From Sphaerisporangium rufum (GTDB lineage Bacteria > Actinomycetota > Actinomycetes > Streptosporangiales > Streptosporangiaceae), in assembly GCF_016863395.1 (NCBI RefSeq), contig NZ_BOOU01000032.1:62001-126000 (forward strand): a stretch of DNA of 64,000 nucleotides, written 5' to 3'. Made by a program: the position numbers and the translations under genes. Positions 1-8,448 of this stretch are shown one piece after another (within the stretch, counting starts at the first letter, position 1; each line of letters opens with the position of its first letter). Below the pieces are notes generated by a model. It did not search any database, was not told the DNA's origin, and was given only the letters and a program-made list of their open reading frames with translations.

Positions 1-61
1 ACCTTCCCCGCAGAGCACCTTTCCCGGCATCATCGGGGACGCATCGGCATGCGGAGACGGG

Positions 62-1165
62 GTGGCGAGGATGGACGGGCCCGGCACGGGCATCGAGCGG
101 ACCGCCGACGGCGGGCGGGACGCCGCGGAGGGCTCCGGCACCGACCATGCGGCCGCCGCGGCCGCCGCGGCCGTCGTGCGCGGCGGCGGCGAGGCGGCGT
201 TCGGGGCGCTGCTGGAGGGTCACCGGCGGGAGCTGCGGGTGCACTGCTACCGCATGCTGGGCTCGCTGGAGGACGCCGAGGACCAGGTGCAGGAGACGTT
301 CCTGCGCGCCTTCCGGGGACGGGCCGGCTTCGAGGGGCGCAGCACCGTCCGCGCCTGGCTGTACCGGATCGCGACCAACGCCTGCCTGGACTTCCTGGAC
401 CGCCATCCGCGCCGCCCGCAGCCGCGGCCCGAGCCCGCGCTGGCCACCCCGGGGGTGACCGCCCGCTCGCGGACCGAGGTGCCGTGGCTGCGGCCCTTCC
501 CGGACGTGCTGCTGGAGCCCGCGGGCCCGCCCGGCGAGCAGCCGGACGCCGCGCTGGTGGCCCGGGAGACGATCGAGCTGGCCTTCCTGGCGGCGATCCA
601 GCACCTGCCGCCCCGCCAGCGGGTGGTGGTGATCCTGCGGGACGTGCTCGGCTGGCCGGCGCCGGAGACCGCCGAGCTGCTGGACACCAGCGTCGCCGCG
701 GTGAAGAGCGCGCTGCAGCGGGCCCGCCCGGTGCTGCGCGAGCACCTGCCGGCCGACCGTGGGGCATGGGCACCGGCCACCGAGCCCACCGCCGAGGAGC
801 GCGAGGTGCTGCGGCGCTACATCACCGCGGTCGAGCGGGCCGACCCGGAGGTCCTGGCCGCCGTGCTGCGCAAGGACGCCCTGCAGACCATGCCCCCGGC
901 GCCGATCTGGATCCTCGGCGGCCCGGCCATCGTGGCGAACTGGACGCCGGCCATGGTGGGCCCGCAGGCGTGGGGCGACTGGCGGCTCGTCCCCACCGCG
1001 GCCAACCGCCAGCCCGCGGCGGCGGCGTACCTGCGGCGCCCCGGCGACACCGCCTTCCGGGCCTCCTGGCTCGCGGTGCTGCGGGTCGAGGACGGCCTGA
1101 TCTCCGAGATCACCACGTTCGGCGAGGACCTGTTCCCGGCGTTCGGGCTGCCACCCGTCCGGTGA
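62..1165 (+). CDS. ECF sigma factor with SnoaL-like C-terminal domain
   Basis: RNA polymerase sigma factor of the extracytoplasmic-function class that carries a C-terminal NTF2/SnoaL-like domain (SigJ/TIGR02960-like). Region 2 is seen around residues 50-115 (HCYRMLGSLEDAEDQVQETF, then YRIATNACLDFLDRHPRR). Region 4 is around 175-225 (PPRQRVVVILRDVLGWPAPE, SAVKSALQRAR-type recognition helix). The last ~120 residues resemble SnoaL. In this family the tail usually replaces an anti-sigma factor as activity modulator; that is family knowledge. Start is GTG 62; ATG 71 in the same frame is an alternative. A serine esterase gene follows after a hairpin. Target genes are not visible. Confidence 0.9.
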   Translation: MARMDGPGTGIERTADGGRDAAEGSGTDHAAAAAAAAVVRGGGEAAFGALLEGHRRELRVHCYRMLGSLEDAEDQVQETFLRAFRGRAGFEGRSTVRAWLYRIATNACLDFLDRHPRRPQPRPEPALATPGVTARSRTEVPWLRPFPDVLLEPAGPPGEQPDAALVARETIELAFLAAIQHLPPRQRVVVILRDVLGWPAPETAELLDTSVAAVKSALQRARPVLREHLPADRGAWAPATEPTAEEREVLRRYITAVERADPEVLAAVLRKDALQTMPPAPIWILGGPAIVANWTPAMVGPQAWGDWRLVPTAANRQPAAAAYLRRPGDTAFRASWLAVLRVEDGLISEITTFGEDLFPAFGLPPVR

Positions 1166-1180
1166 CCGATTCCTTTTCGC

Positions 1181-1217
1181 GCGGGCCGCCGTCTCAACCC
1201 TTGCGACGACGGCCCGC
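1181..1217 (+). terminator. Hairpin between sigma gene and esterase
   Basis: Arms 1181-1193 (GCGGGCCGCCGTC) and 1205-1217 (GACGACGGCCCGC) pair at 12 of 13 positions around an 11-nt loop. It starts 15 nt after the sigma stop codon and ends 30 nt before the esterase ATG. It could terminate or attenuate transcription. There is no U-tract, which is common in high-G+C actinobacteria. Confidence 0.5.
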
Positions 1218-1247
1218 CCGGGGCCGCCCGGTGTGAAGGGAACGACG

Positions 1248-2375
1248 ATGACCGATCTTCAGCGACAGGTCCAGGACGCCGCCGACCGGCTGGTGGAGTC
1301 CGGCGCCGAGACGGGCGTGCAGGTGGCGGTCTACCGGCACGGCGAGCAGGTGGTCGACGTGGTGGCCGGCCTGGCCGACCCGGCGACCGGCCGGCCGATG
1401 ACGGCCGCGACGCCGGTCTACTGCTCCTCCACCGGCAAGGGTGTCACCGCGACCGTGGTGCACGTGCTCGCCGAGCGCGGCGTGCTCGGGTACGACACGC
1501 CGATCGCCGAGGTGTGGCCGGAGTTCGGTGCGCACGGCAAGCAGGACGCGACCGTCGGGCAGGCGCTCACCCACACGACCGGGGTGCCCGGCCTGCCGGT
1601 GGACACCACCCCGGAGGACCTGTGCGACTGGGACCGGATGTGCGCCGTGGTCGCCGGTTCGCGGCCCTGGTGGCGGCCCGGCACCCGCGCCGGGTACCAC
1701 GCCCAGACCTACGGCTACATCCTGGGCGAGGTGGTCCGCCGGGTGACCGGGCGGCCGATCTCGCAGGTGCTGCGCGAGGAGGTGGCCGGCCCGCTCGGCG
1801 TGGCCGGCGAGCTGTTCTTCGGCGTCCCCGAGCCGCTGCTCGGCACGGTGGCCCGGCTGGACGAGCCGTCGGGGGCGCCGGAGATCCCGGCGGAGATGCT
1901 CGCGGCCATGCCGTTCTTCCAGGTCGTGAACGGCGCCACCGCCGCGCCGCCCGCGGCGATGCCGGACGCGGCCTTCGGCAACCGGGCCGACGTGCTGGCC
2001 GCCGACATCCCGGCCGGCGGCACCATGTCGGCGCGCGCGGTGGCGCGGATGTACGCCGCGCTGCTCGGCGAGGTGGACGGCGTGCGGCTGGTCTCCCCCG
2101 GGCGGGCGCGGCGGATCGCCGAGCCGGCGTTCGAGGGGATGGACGAGCTGTTCGGCGCGCCGGTGGTCCGCGCGCTGGGCTACCAGATCGGCGCGCCGTG
2201 GCCCGGCGCGGACGCCGCGTTCGGCATGGGCGGCTCCGGCGGGACGGGGGCGTACGCCGACCCGGCCACCGGCACCGCGTTCGCGGTGACCAAGAACCGG
2301 GTGTCGGCCGGCGACTTCGGCACCGTCGCGTTGTTCGGCGAGCTGGTCGGCGCGGCGGTCCCGGCCGGCGGGTGA
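1248..2375 (+). CDS. Serine hydrolase, beta-lactamase/EstB-type esterase
   Basis: Class C beta-lactamase-fold hydrolase, 375 residues, probably a cytosolic esterase because no signal peptide is seen. The nucleophile motif SxxK is visible as STGK in YCSSTGKGVT (about residue 58), and the YHAQTYGYILGEV segment supplies the Tyr-containing second motif, as in EstB-like esterases. The C-terminal GMGGSGGTGAYADPATG matches the third, Gly-rich motif region. Start ATG 1248 is chosen because AAGGGA lies 6 nt upstream; a GTG at 1233 is in frame but has no such site. Substrate cannot be told. It may share a transcript with the upstream sigma gene. Confidence 0.88.
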   Translation: MTDLQRQVQDAADRLVESGAETGVQVAVYRHGEQVVDVVAGLADPATGRPMTAATPVYCSSTGKGVTATVVHVLAERGVLGYDTPIAEVWPEFGAHGKQDATVGQALTHTTGVPGLPVDTTPEDLCDWDRMCAVVAGSRPWWRPGTRAGYHAQTYGYILGEVVRRVTGRPISQVLREEVAGPLGVAGELFFGVPEPLLGTVARLDEPSGAPEIPAEMLAAMPFFQVVNGATAAPPAAMPDAAFGNRADVLAADIPAGGTMSARAVARMYAALLGEVDGVRLVSPGRARRIAEPAFEGMDELFGAPVVRALGYQIGAPWPGADAAFGMGGSGGTGAYADPATGTAFAVTKNRVSAGDFGTVALFGELVGAAVPAGG

Positions 2376-2388
2376 GGCGGCCGGGCGG

Positions 2389-3366
2389 TCAGCGGCACAG
2401 CTCGTCGCCGAGGGCGCTGCGGCCGTACAGGACGCTGCGCCCGTGCCGGGCACGGGTGACCAGCCGGGCGTCGCGCAGTACGGCGAGGTGCTGGCTGACC
2501 GCGCCCGGTGTCACCCCGAGCCGGTAGGCCAGCTCGGTGGTGGACGCCGGATGCTCCAGCAGCACCAGCAGCCGGGCACGCGGCGTGCCGAGCAGGCGCT
2601 CCAGCGTGCCGGGCGGGCGCGGCGGCCCGGTCTCGCTCATGGTCGCCCGCCCCCGGGCCGGGTAGATGATCATGGGTGGCCCGGCCGGATCGATGGAGGT
2701 GACGGCGCCGCGGGCGAACATGGTGGGCGCCAGCACCAGCCCGCGCCCGGCGACGTCGGCCCGCCGCTCGCCGCCGAACCCGTACGAATAACGGACGGTG
2801 AGCGTGCCGTCCGACCAGCTCAGCCGGGGATCCAGGTCGGCGAACAACCCCTGGGCGCCGGACCGGGCCAGCACCCGCGCGCGGTAGACGATGTCGGCCT
2901 CCAGCACCGAGCGGGCCCGCGGCCACCAGGCCGGCGCCAGGCAGCGGGCCCAGTACGCCTCCAGGGCGTCGGCGATCCTTTCCAGCAGCTCCGCCGGGTC
3001 ACCGAGGTGGCGCCGCAGCGGTTCGGGCACCGCCCCCTCGGGCTCGAAGGTGCGCTCCAGGTCGGGGACCACCGCCTCCGGCGGCGTGCGGCGCAGCACG
3101 CCGAGCTCCTGGTGGAAGTCGGGCCAAGGGGTGCTCGGCCGCGGCGTGAGGAAGTCGGGGATCCAGCGCCGGACGCCGACCAGCGCGCACAGCAGTTCGG
3201 TGTCCAGGGTGGCGAAGTCGGCGCGCATGCGCCGGAACCAGTCGGCCTGCTCGGCGTAGTAGCCGGGATGGGTCCACATCCGCAGGCTGAGCGCCGCCTC
3301 GTGCAGCGCCGAGCAGGCGAAGGACGTGGCGGCGAGGTCGGTGATGTCCAGCCGGAACGTGAGCAT
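2389..3366 (-). CDS. ArsR/winged-helix transcriptional regulator (DUF5937 type)
   Basis: Regulator of 325 residues with an N-terminal helical domain of the DUF5937 type (SFACSALHEAALSLRMW near the start) and a C-terminal ArsR-like winged helix. The helix is seen in STTELAYRLGVTPGAVSQHLAVLRDARLVTRARHG around residues 270-305, where VSQHLAVL is the recognition helix. It is divergent from the MFS exporter with only 57 bp between starts, so it very likely controls that exporter and itself. No Cys-rich metal site is evident, so a non-metal ligand is likely. Convergent with the esterase, with 13 bp between stops. Confidence 0.85.
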   Translation of the reverse strand: MLTFRLDITDLAATSFACSALHEAALSLRMWTHPGYYAEQADWFRRMRADFATLDTELLCALVGVRRWIPDFLTPRPSTPWPDFHQELGVLRRTPPEAVVPDLERTFEPEGAVPEPLRRHLGDPAELLERIADALEAYWARCLAPAWWPRARSVLEADIVYRARVLARSGAQGLFADLDPRLSWSDGTLTVRYSYGFGGERRADVAGRGLVLAPTMFARGAVTSIDPAGPPMIIYPARGRATMSETGPPRPPGTLERLLGTPRARLLVLLEHPASTTELAYRLGVTPGAVSQHLAVLRDARLVTRARHGRSVLYGRSALGDELCR

Positions 3367-3423
3367 TCAGTCCCATGCTAAATCAGTTCCGGAGGATGCC
3401 CGTGGCGCGGTGTCATCGGCCGC

Positions 3424-4716
3424 ATGGCCTCCGATCCCTCGACCGCCCCCGCCGCCCCGCCCGCCCGGGGCCTGGCCCGGCTGGTACCCGCCGACCCGGT
3501 GCTGCGCCGGCTCGCGCTGATCTCGCTGGTCACCTCGTTCGGCAACGGCCTGACGATGACGGTGAGCGTGCTGTTCTTCACCCGCTCGCTCGGTTTCGGC
3601 GTCGCCCAGGTGGGCGCCGGACTCACCGCCGCCGGGATCTGCGGCATCGTGGCCGGGGTGCCGGCCGGCCGGGCCGCCGACCGGTGGGGCAGCCGCCGGG
3701 TGCTCATCGTGCTCACCCTGGTGCAGGCGGCGGGCATGGCCGGCTACGCGCTGGTCCGGTCGTTCCCGGCCTTCCTGCTCCTGCTGTGCGCGGTGATGGC
3801 GGTGGACCGTGGCGCCTCGGCGGTGCGCGGCGCGCTCTACGCCGACGTGCTGCCCCGCGAGACCCTGGTGCGCGGCCGCGCCTACCTGCGCGCGGTGACC
3901 AACGTGGCGATCGGCGTCGGCGCGTCGCTTGCGGCGCTCGCGCTGCAGGCCGACACCCGGGAGGCGTACCTGACCGCCATCATGGTGGACGCGGTGACCT
4001 TCGCGCTGGTCGCGCCGCTGCTGCTCGGCCTGCCGGCCACCCGCCGCGCCGCCCCGCCCGGGCGCTCCCCCGGACGCGCCGGTGACGGCGGCCCGCGCCG
4101 GGGCACGGTGCTGCGCGACCGGCCGTATCTGGCGGTGACCGCGCTGAACGGCATCACCTGCCTGCAGTTCGCCATGATCGAGGTGGCCGTGCCGCTGTGG
4201 ATCGCCCAGGAGACACACGCGCCGCGGGCCACCGTCGCGGCCGTGCTGGTGGTCAACACCGTCCTCGTCGTGCTGCTCCAGGTGCGGGCGACCCGGAACA
4301 CCGGCACGCCGGCCACCGCCGCCCGGACGTTCACCCGGGGCGGGTTGCTGCTGGCCGTCTCCTGCCTGGTGTTCGCCGCGGCGGCCGGGCTGCCGGCCGC
4401 CGCGGCCGCCGCGGTCCTGCTCGCCGGAGTGGCGCTGCAGGCCCTGGGCGAGGTGTTCTCGCAGGCCGGCGGCTGGGCGCTGAGCTACGACCTGGCCGAG
4501 GAGAGCGCGCACGGCGCCTACCAGGGGGTGTTCCTGGCCGGGCTGACGGCGGCGCAGACGCTCGGCCCGGCGCTCATCACCGCCACGGCGATCACCTACG
4601 GCCTGCCGGGCTGGGCGGGGCTGGCCGTCCTGTTCGCCGCCGCCGCGCTGGCGATGCCCGCCACCGCCCGCTGGGCGGCCCGCGCCGCCCGCGCCCCGCT
4701 TGAGACGATCGGCTGA
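3424..4716 (+). CDS. MFS transporter
   Basis: Major facilitator superfamily exporter, 430 residues and about 12 hydrophobic segments. The loop after helix 2 reads GRAADRWGSRRVLI, the MFS motif A (GxxxDRxGRR). It sits in the cytoplasmic membrane. Divergence from an ArsR-type regulator suggests inducible efflux of a small molecule; the substrate is unknown. Start ATG 3424 lacks an obvious close Shine-Dalgarno site. A strong hairpin follows 4 nt after the stop. Confidence 0.88.
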   Translation: MASDPSTAPAAPPARGLARLVPADPVLRRLALISLVTSFGNGLTMTVSVLFFTRSLGFGVAQVGAGLTAAGICGIVAGVPAGRAADRWGSRRVLIVLTLVQAAGMAGYALVRSFPAFLLLLCAVMAVDRGASAVRGALYADVLPRETLVRGRAYLRAVTNVAIGVGASLAALALQADTREAYLTAIMVDAVTFALVAPLLLGLPATRRAAPPGRSPGRAGDGGPRRGTVLRDRPYLAVTALNGITCLQFAMIEVAVPLWIAQETHAPRATVAAVLVVNTVLVVLLQVRATRNTGTPATAARTFTRGGLLLAVSCLVFAAAAGLPAAAAAAVLLAGVALQALGEVFSQAGGWALSYDLAEESAHGAYQGVFLAGLTAAQTLGPALITATAITYGLPGWAGLAVLFAAAALAMPATARWAARAARAPLETIG

Positions 4717-4720
4717 CCCC

Positions 4721-4752
4721 CTCGACGGCCGGGCCCGTCCCCGGCCGTCGAG
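4721..4752 (+). terminator. Rho-independent-like terminator after MFS gene
   Basis: Perfect 13-bp stem: CTCGACGGCCGGG (4721-4733) and CCCGGCCGTCGAG (4740-4752) with a 6-nt loop CCCGTC, just after the MFS stop at 4714-4716. No T-run follows. Confidence 0.75.
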
Positions 4753-4875
4753 CGGGACCGGCGGCACGGCCCGCCGCCGGAACCGCCGTAGTACGGCGCG
4801 GGGTTTCGGCTGCTGGTCGCCGGGACGGGACGGTAACCCGGGTCGCCCCCGAGCGGAACGGCGGGCGGCGGCAGG

Positions 4876-4898
4876 AAGCTGCCAGGCCGCGGCAGCTT
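4876..4898. promoter_or_regulatory. Inverted repeat upstream of small ORF
   Basis: AAGCTGCC (4876-4883) and GGCAGCTT (4891-4898) form an 8-bp dyad with a 7-nt spacer, about 115 bp before the small gene at 5012. It may be an operator. The rest of 4753-5011 holds no gene I can support. Confidence 0.3.
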
Positions 4899-5011
4899 GC
4901 TGCGCCTTTCTCCGCTGGTGGCCGGCGCCGGAAACGCGGATCGTTGTGGGTGCGGGACGGACTCCCGACACCCGGTCCGCAGCCGGAGAAAGCCGGAGAA
5001 GGAGGGGCGAA

Positions 5012-5131
5012 ATGCAGCGTCGAAACGTCTTGCCCGCCGCGTCGCGGAGCGGTTCCGCGGCCCGCGGGACGATCACCCCGGGCGGTCCCGCGGCGCCGGC
5101 CGGCGCCCGGCCCGGCCGGACCGGGCGATGA
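5012..5131 (+). CDS. Small hypothetical ORF, 39 residues
   Basis: Not recognised. The ATG at 5012 is preceded by AAGGAGGGGCGAA, one of the strongest ribosome-binding sites in the window, which is the main support for translation. The product starts MQRRNVLPAASRSGSAARG and continues as a basic, Pro/Gly/Ala-rich tail, with no membrane segment or Cys. Its stop lies 12 nt before the ATG of the next small gene, so they may be cotranslated. It could be a leader peptide. The amino-acid composition is what random G+C-rich DNA would give, so caution is needed. Confidence 0.35.
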   Translation: MQRRNVLPAASRSGSAARGTITPGGPAAPAGARPGRTGR

Positions 5132-5143
5132 GGGGCGGCGGCC

Positions 5144-5476
5144 ATGCTGGCGGTGGTGACGATGCGCCGCACCGGGCCGCACCGGCCGGGCGACTCCCCG
5201 GTGGACGCCGCGGGATTCCTTGCCCGGTTGCCGCGCGGCTGGGCGACGGACCTGCGGCAGGTGCCGGGATATCTCGCCCTCCGGGTGCGCACCGAGCAGG
5301 AGATCGGCCTGGAGCTGATCCGCGAGGTGGTGGTGGCGGCCCTCGGCGACCCGGAACAGGGTCACTGGCGGCTGATCGGCTGCCAGGCCCTCGGCGGCGG
5401 CGCGTCGGTGCCGCGGCCGGCGGTACCGGTGGGGGCGGCCGGGTGGCGGTCGCACCTGGTCGCGGAATGGAACTGA
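5144..5476 (+). CDS. Hypothetical protein, 110 residues
   Basis: Not recognised. The central part (PRGWATDLRQVPGYLALRVR, then TEQEIGLELIREVVVAAL) has balanced composition and likely folds as a small alpha/beta domain, unlike frame-shadow ORFs. No signal peptide or membrane helix is seen. It follows the 39-residue ORF by 12 nt and converges with the MEDS/ATPase gene, 45 bp between stops. The in-frame ATG at 5162 is an alternative start. Confidence 0.5.
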   Translation: MLAVVTMRRTGPHRPGDSPVDAAGFLARLPRGWATDLRQVPGYLALRVRTEQEIGLELIREVVVAALGDPEQGHWRLIGCQALGGGASVPRPAVPVGAAGWRSHLVAEWN

Positions 5477-5521
5477 CCGTGCCGGGGCGAGGCGGCGGGC
5501 GGCCGGCGGTGGCGGCCGGGA

Positions 5522-6490
5522 TCAGGACGGCGGCGGGATTCCGAGGTCGAAGTGCAGCCGGATGCTGGTCCCCCCGGGCCGGCGGTGGATGCGCACCAGG
5601 TCCGCGAGCTCGTTCACCACCAGGACGCCGCGCCCGCGGCCCACGGAGTCCGCGGGCGGCACCCGCCCGGCGAGCGGGTCGTCCAGGTGCCCCTGGTCGT
5701 CGATCTGGCACACCATGACGGCGTCCTCCCGCCAGAGCAGCAGCGTCCCGGGGCCGCCGGTGTAGTCGGCGGTGTTGGTGGCCAGCTCGTTCACCGCGAG
5801 CAGCACGTCGGGGCGCCGGACGGAGGGCAGCCCGGCGGCGTCCGCCCAGCCGGCGACGAACGCCCGCACCCCGGGCAGGTCCGGGAAGCCCTCGAAGACC
5901 AGCCGGGCCGCCCCGGCGGGCGGCAGGGGCAGCGGGACGTCGAAGTCCGCCGCGGTGGCCACCGGGTCGCCGTAGGCGGGACTGGCCCGGCGGCCGGCCC
6001 CGTCGAGCATGACGGGGTGGGTGCGCCAGGCGTCCTCGACCATGTCCGAGGGCAGCCGGGCGGCGTCGTAGGGGCACAGCACGATGGCGTCGTGCCGGGC
6101 CAGCGCCACGTTGATCAGGGCCTCGTGCATCGCGCAGGCGGGGTATTCGAGGCCGGTGCGCCCGGGCCAGATGGGTTCGCCGATGATGCGGACCCGGCGG
6201 CCGGGGTGCGCCGCGGCGAAGGCCAGCAGCACCCCCGGGATGATCCGCCCGGGGTTGCGGCCGGCCACCGCCATGTCGGCGAACCGGACCTCGGCCCGGC
6301 CGGTGCCGAGCCGGTCGCGGATGAGATCGCCGTTGGCCCCGGGCACCGCCACCAGCGCGGGGTCGCCGGCCGCCAGGCCGTCGGCCAGGAAGGCCGCGCA
6401 CCGCTCGGCGTACTCCTCGGCATCCCGGTAGAGCAGGCCGAGATGGTCGAGCCTGCTCGCCGCGGCGGGCGGTGACGAGGTGGCGGTCAT
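5522..6490 (-). CDS. MEDS-domain sensor with HATPase (anti-sigma-like)
   Basis: Protein of 322 residues with an N-terminal MEDS sensory domain (LDHLGLLYRDAEEYAERCAAF, then an ATP-grasp-like/RecA-like core) and a C-terminal GHKL ATPase domain (LLAVNELATNTADYTGG with the N-box, then CQIDDQGHLDDPLAG and GRGVLVVNELADLVRI as the G boxes). No phospho-accepting His domain is present, so it resembles the RsbW-like kinases common in actinomycetes that act on anti-anti-sigma factors. Start ATG 6490 is preferred over the in-frame upstream codon because the MEDS domain begins about 15 residues later. It is the last gene on its strand before the galactan locus. Confidence 0.82.
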   Translation of the reverse strand: MTATSSPPAAASRLDHLGLLYRDAEEYAERCAAFLADGLAAGDPALVAVPGANGDLIRDRLGTGRAEVRFADMAVAGRNPGRIIPGVLLAFAAAHPGRRVRIIGEPIWPGRTGLEYPACAMHEALINVALARHDAIVLCPYDAARLPSDMVEDAWRTHPVMLDGAGRRASPAYGDPVATAADFDVPLPLPPAGAARLVFEGFPDLPGVRAFVAGWADAAGLPSVRRPDVLLAVNELATNTADYTGGPGTLLLWREDAVMVCQIDDQGHLDDPLAGRVPPADSVGRGRGVLVVNELADLVRIHRRPGGTSIRLHFDLGIPPPS

Positions 6491-6586
6491 CTGCCGTGAT
6501 CCGATCGGACGTCGCACATTTGCATTTCCACGATACGCTGCGCGCCGAGCAGCCGGAGCCACCCCCGGACCCGCCGGCCTCGCCGC

Positions 6587-7591
6587 TCAGGCGGAGGCGC
6601 GCACGACCAGTTCGGTGGGCAGTATCACCGGGCCGGCGCCGGGCCCGGCACCGCCGTCGATGAGCGCGAGCAGCAGCCGGACGGTCTCCTCGGCCACCCG
6701 GGTGAGCGGCTGGCGGATCGTGGTGAGCGGCGGATGCGTGGACACCGCGACCGGGGAGTCGTCGAAGCCGCCGACCGCCACGTCCTGCGGCACCCGGCGG
6801 CCCTGATCGCGCAGGGCGGCCAGCGCGCCGGCGGCCATCAGGTCGGAGGCGACGAACACGGCGTCCAGGTCGGGAACCCGGGCCAGCAACTCCGCCATCG
6901 CCCGCTCGCCGCTGGCCCGGGTCCAGTCGCCGTGGGCGATGAGCTTCTTGCCGGCCCGGCGGCCCATCACCTCGGTGAAACCCTCCAGCCGCTGGATGCC
7001 GCCCGGGGTGTCCATCGGCCCGGTGATCATCGCGATGCGGCGGCGGCCCTGGGCCAGCAGGTACTCGGTCATCTGCCGAGCGCCGAGCCGCTCGTCGGCC
7101 GCGGCGTAGGGGATGACGCTCTCCCGGCCGATGACCGCGCCGCAGGAGACGGCGGGGACCGGGCCGCCGACCAGCGCGTCGACCATGGGGTCGCCGGCGT
7201 GCGTGGACAGCAGCAGCACCCCGTCGGCGTGCCCGCCGCGCACGTAGCGCACCACCCGCTCGCGGTCGCCGTCGCCGGCGGCCATCATGAGCACCAGCGA
7301 CAGATCGCGCTCGGCGAGCAGCCGGGTGGCCACCCGCATCGTGGTGCTGTAGTTGGGGTCCTCGAACAGCTTCTCCTGCGGCTCCGACAGCACCATCACC
7401 ACCGACCCGGTCTTCTGGGTGACCAGGCTGCGGGCGTTGCGGTTGACCACGTAGCCCGTCGCCGAGATGGCCCGCTCGATGGCCAGCCGCGCCCCGGTGC
7501 TGACGTACTTGTCCCCGTTGAGCAGCCGGGACACGGTGCCGCGGGAGACGCCGGCGGCGGCCGCGACATCGTGGATGGTGGGTCGTTTCAT
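6587..7591 (-). CDS. LacI-family repressor of the galactan locus
   Basis: LacI/GalR regulator, 334 residues. The N-terminal HTH reads TIHDVAAAAGVSRGTVSRLLNG, followed by the hinge helix (VNRNARSLVTQKTG) and a periplasmic-binding-like sensor domain ending FDDSPVAVSTHPPLTTIRQP. It is the fourth gene of the binding protein-permease-permease-regulator operon, with its ATG overlapping the stop of the second permease. The likely operators are the exact inverted 16-bp copies at 10835-10850 and 10960-10975. A galacto-oligosaccharide or galactose inducer is inferred from the neighbours. Confidence 0.9.
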   Translation of the reverse strand: MKRPTIHDVAAAAGVSRGTVSRLLNGDKYVSTGARLAIERAISATGYVVNRNARSLVTQKTGSVVMVLSEPQEKLFEDPNYSTTMRVATRLLAERDLSLVLMMAAGDGDRERVVRYVRGGHADGVLLLSTHAGDPMVDALVGGPVPAVSCGAVIGRESVIPYAAADERLGARQMTEYLLAQGRRRIAMITGPMDTPGGIQRLEGFTEVMGRRAGKKLIAHGDWTRASGERAMAELLARVPDLDAVFVASDLMAAGALAALRDQGRRVPQDVAVGGFDDSPVAVSTHPPLTTIRQPLTRVAEETVRLLLALIDGGAGPGAGPVILPTELVVRASA

Positions 7592-8448
7592 CGCAGGGCT
7601 CCAGAGGACAGGTCCGTCCTCCAGTATCGCTGCATGCTCAGGAACAGCGCGATCAGCGGAATGATCGACAGGGCCGCGCCGGTGAGGATCAGGTTGTACA
7701 GCGACGGCTGGTTGGCGCCGGCGGCGAGCAGGGTGTACAGGCCGACGGTCAGCGGGAACTTGCCGTCGTCGCCGAGCATGATGAAGGGCAGCAGGAAGTT
7801 GTTCCAGATGGCGACGAACTGGAACAGGAAGATCGTCACCAGCCCGGGCACCATGATCGGCAAGGCGATCCGGACGGCCAGCCCCGCCTCGCCGGCGCCG
7901 TCCAGCCGGGCGGCCTCCAGCAGCGTGTCGGGAACGGCGGCGGTGGCGTAGATGCGGGCCAGGTAGATGCTGTAGGGACTGAGCATCTGCGGCAGCAGCA
8001 CCGCCCAGTAGGTGTCGGCCAGGCCGATCGTGGAGAACAGCAGGTACTGCGGGACGGCCAGCACCACCGCCGGCACCAGGACGCCGCCGATCAGCAGGTT
8101 GAAGATCAGGTTCCGGCCGGGGAAACGGTACTTGGCCAGCGCGAAGCCGGCGATCGCCGCCACCGCGGTGGCCAGCAGGGCCCCGCCGCCCGCGTACAGC
8201 ACGGTGTTCAGCAGCCACCGCCAGAACACGCCGTCGCGGTAGGCCAGCAGCTCGGTGAGGTTGTCCAGCAGGCCGGTGCCGGGGGCCAGGGTGGGGGTGG
8301 TGAACAGCTCGCCGGGTGACTTGGTGGCGGCGACCAGCACCCAGCTCACCGGGAACAGGCAGTAGACCGCGCCGAGCAGCAGGACGGCGGTCGGTGCCAG
8401 GCCCAGCGGCCGGCGGGCGCGCCGGGCCGGTGTGGTGACGGCGGCCAT
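7588..8448 (-). CDS. Sugar ABC importer permease, MalG type
   Basis: Inner-membrane permease of a CUT1 carbohydrate importer, 286 residues, six predicted helices. The EAA motif that contacts the ATPase is seen as EAARLDGAGEAGLAVRIALPIMVPG (residues about 175-200). It overlaps the upstream permease by 1 bp and the LacI gene by 4 bp, so translation is coupled. No ATPase gene is in the operon; a shared MsiK-type ATPase elsewhere is usual in actinomycetes (family knowledge). Likely imports galacto-oligosaccharides made by the nearby GH53 enzyme. Confidence 0.9.
   Translation of the reverse strand: MAAVTTPARRARRPLGLAPTAVLLLGAVYCLFPVSWVLVAATKSPGELFTTPTLAPGTGLLDNLTELLAYRDGVFWRWLLNTVLYAGGGALLATAVAAIAGFALAKYRFPGRNLIFNLLIGGVLVPAVVLAVPQYLLFSTIGLADTYWAVLLPQMLSPYSIYLARIYATAAVPDTLLEAARLDGAGEAGLAVRIALPIMVPGLVTIFLFQFVAIWNNFLLPFIMLGDDGKFPLTVGLYTLLAAGANQPSLYNLILTGAALSIIPLIALFLSMQRYWRTDLSSGALR

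Noticed and set aside
3367-5292. 641-codon minus-strand ORF over the MFS gene
   Set aside because: Shadow frame: basic/Gly-rich composition without domains, while the plus-strand MFS gene has clear motifs.
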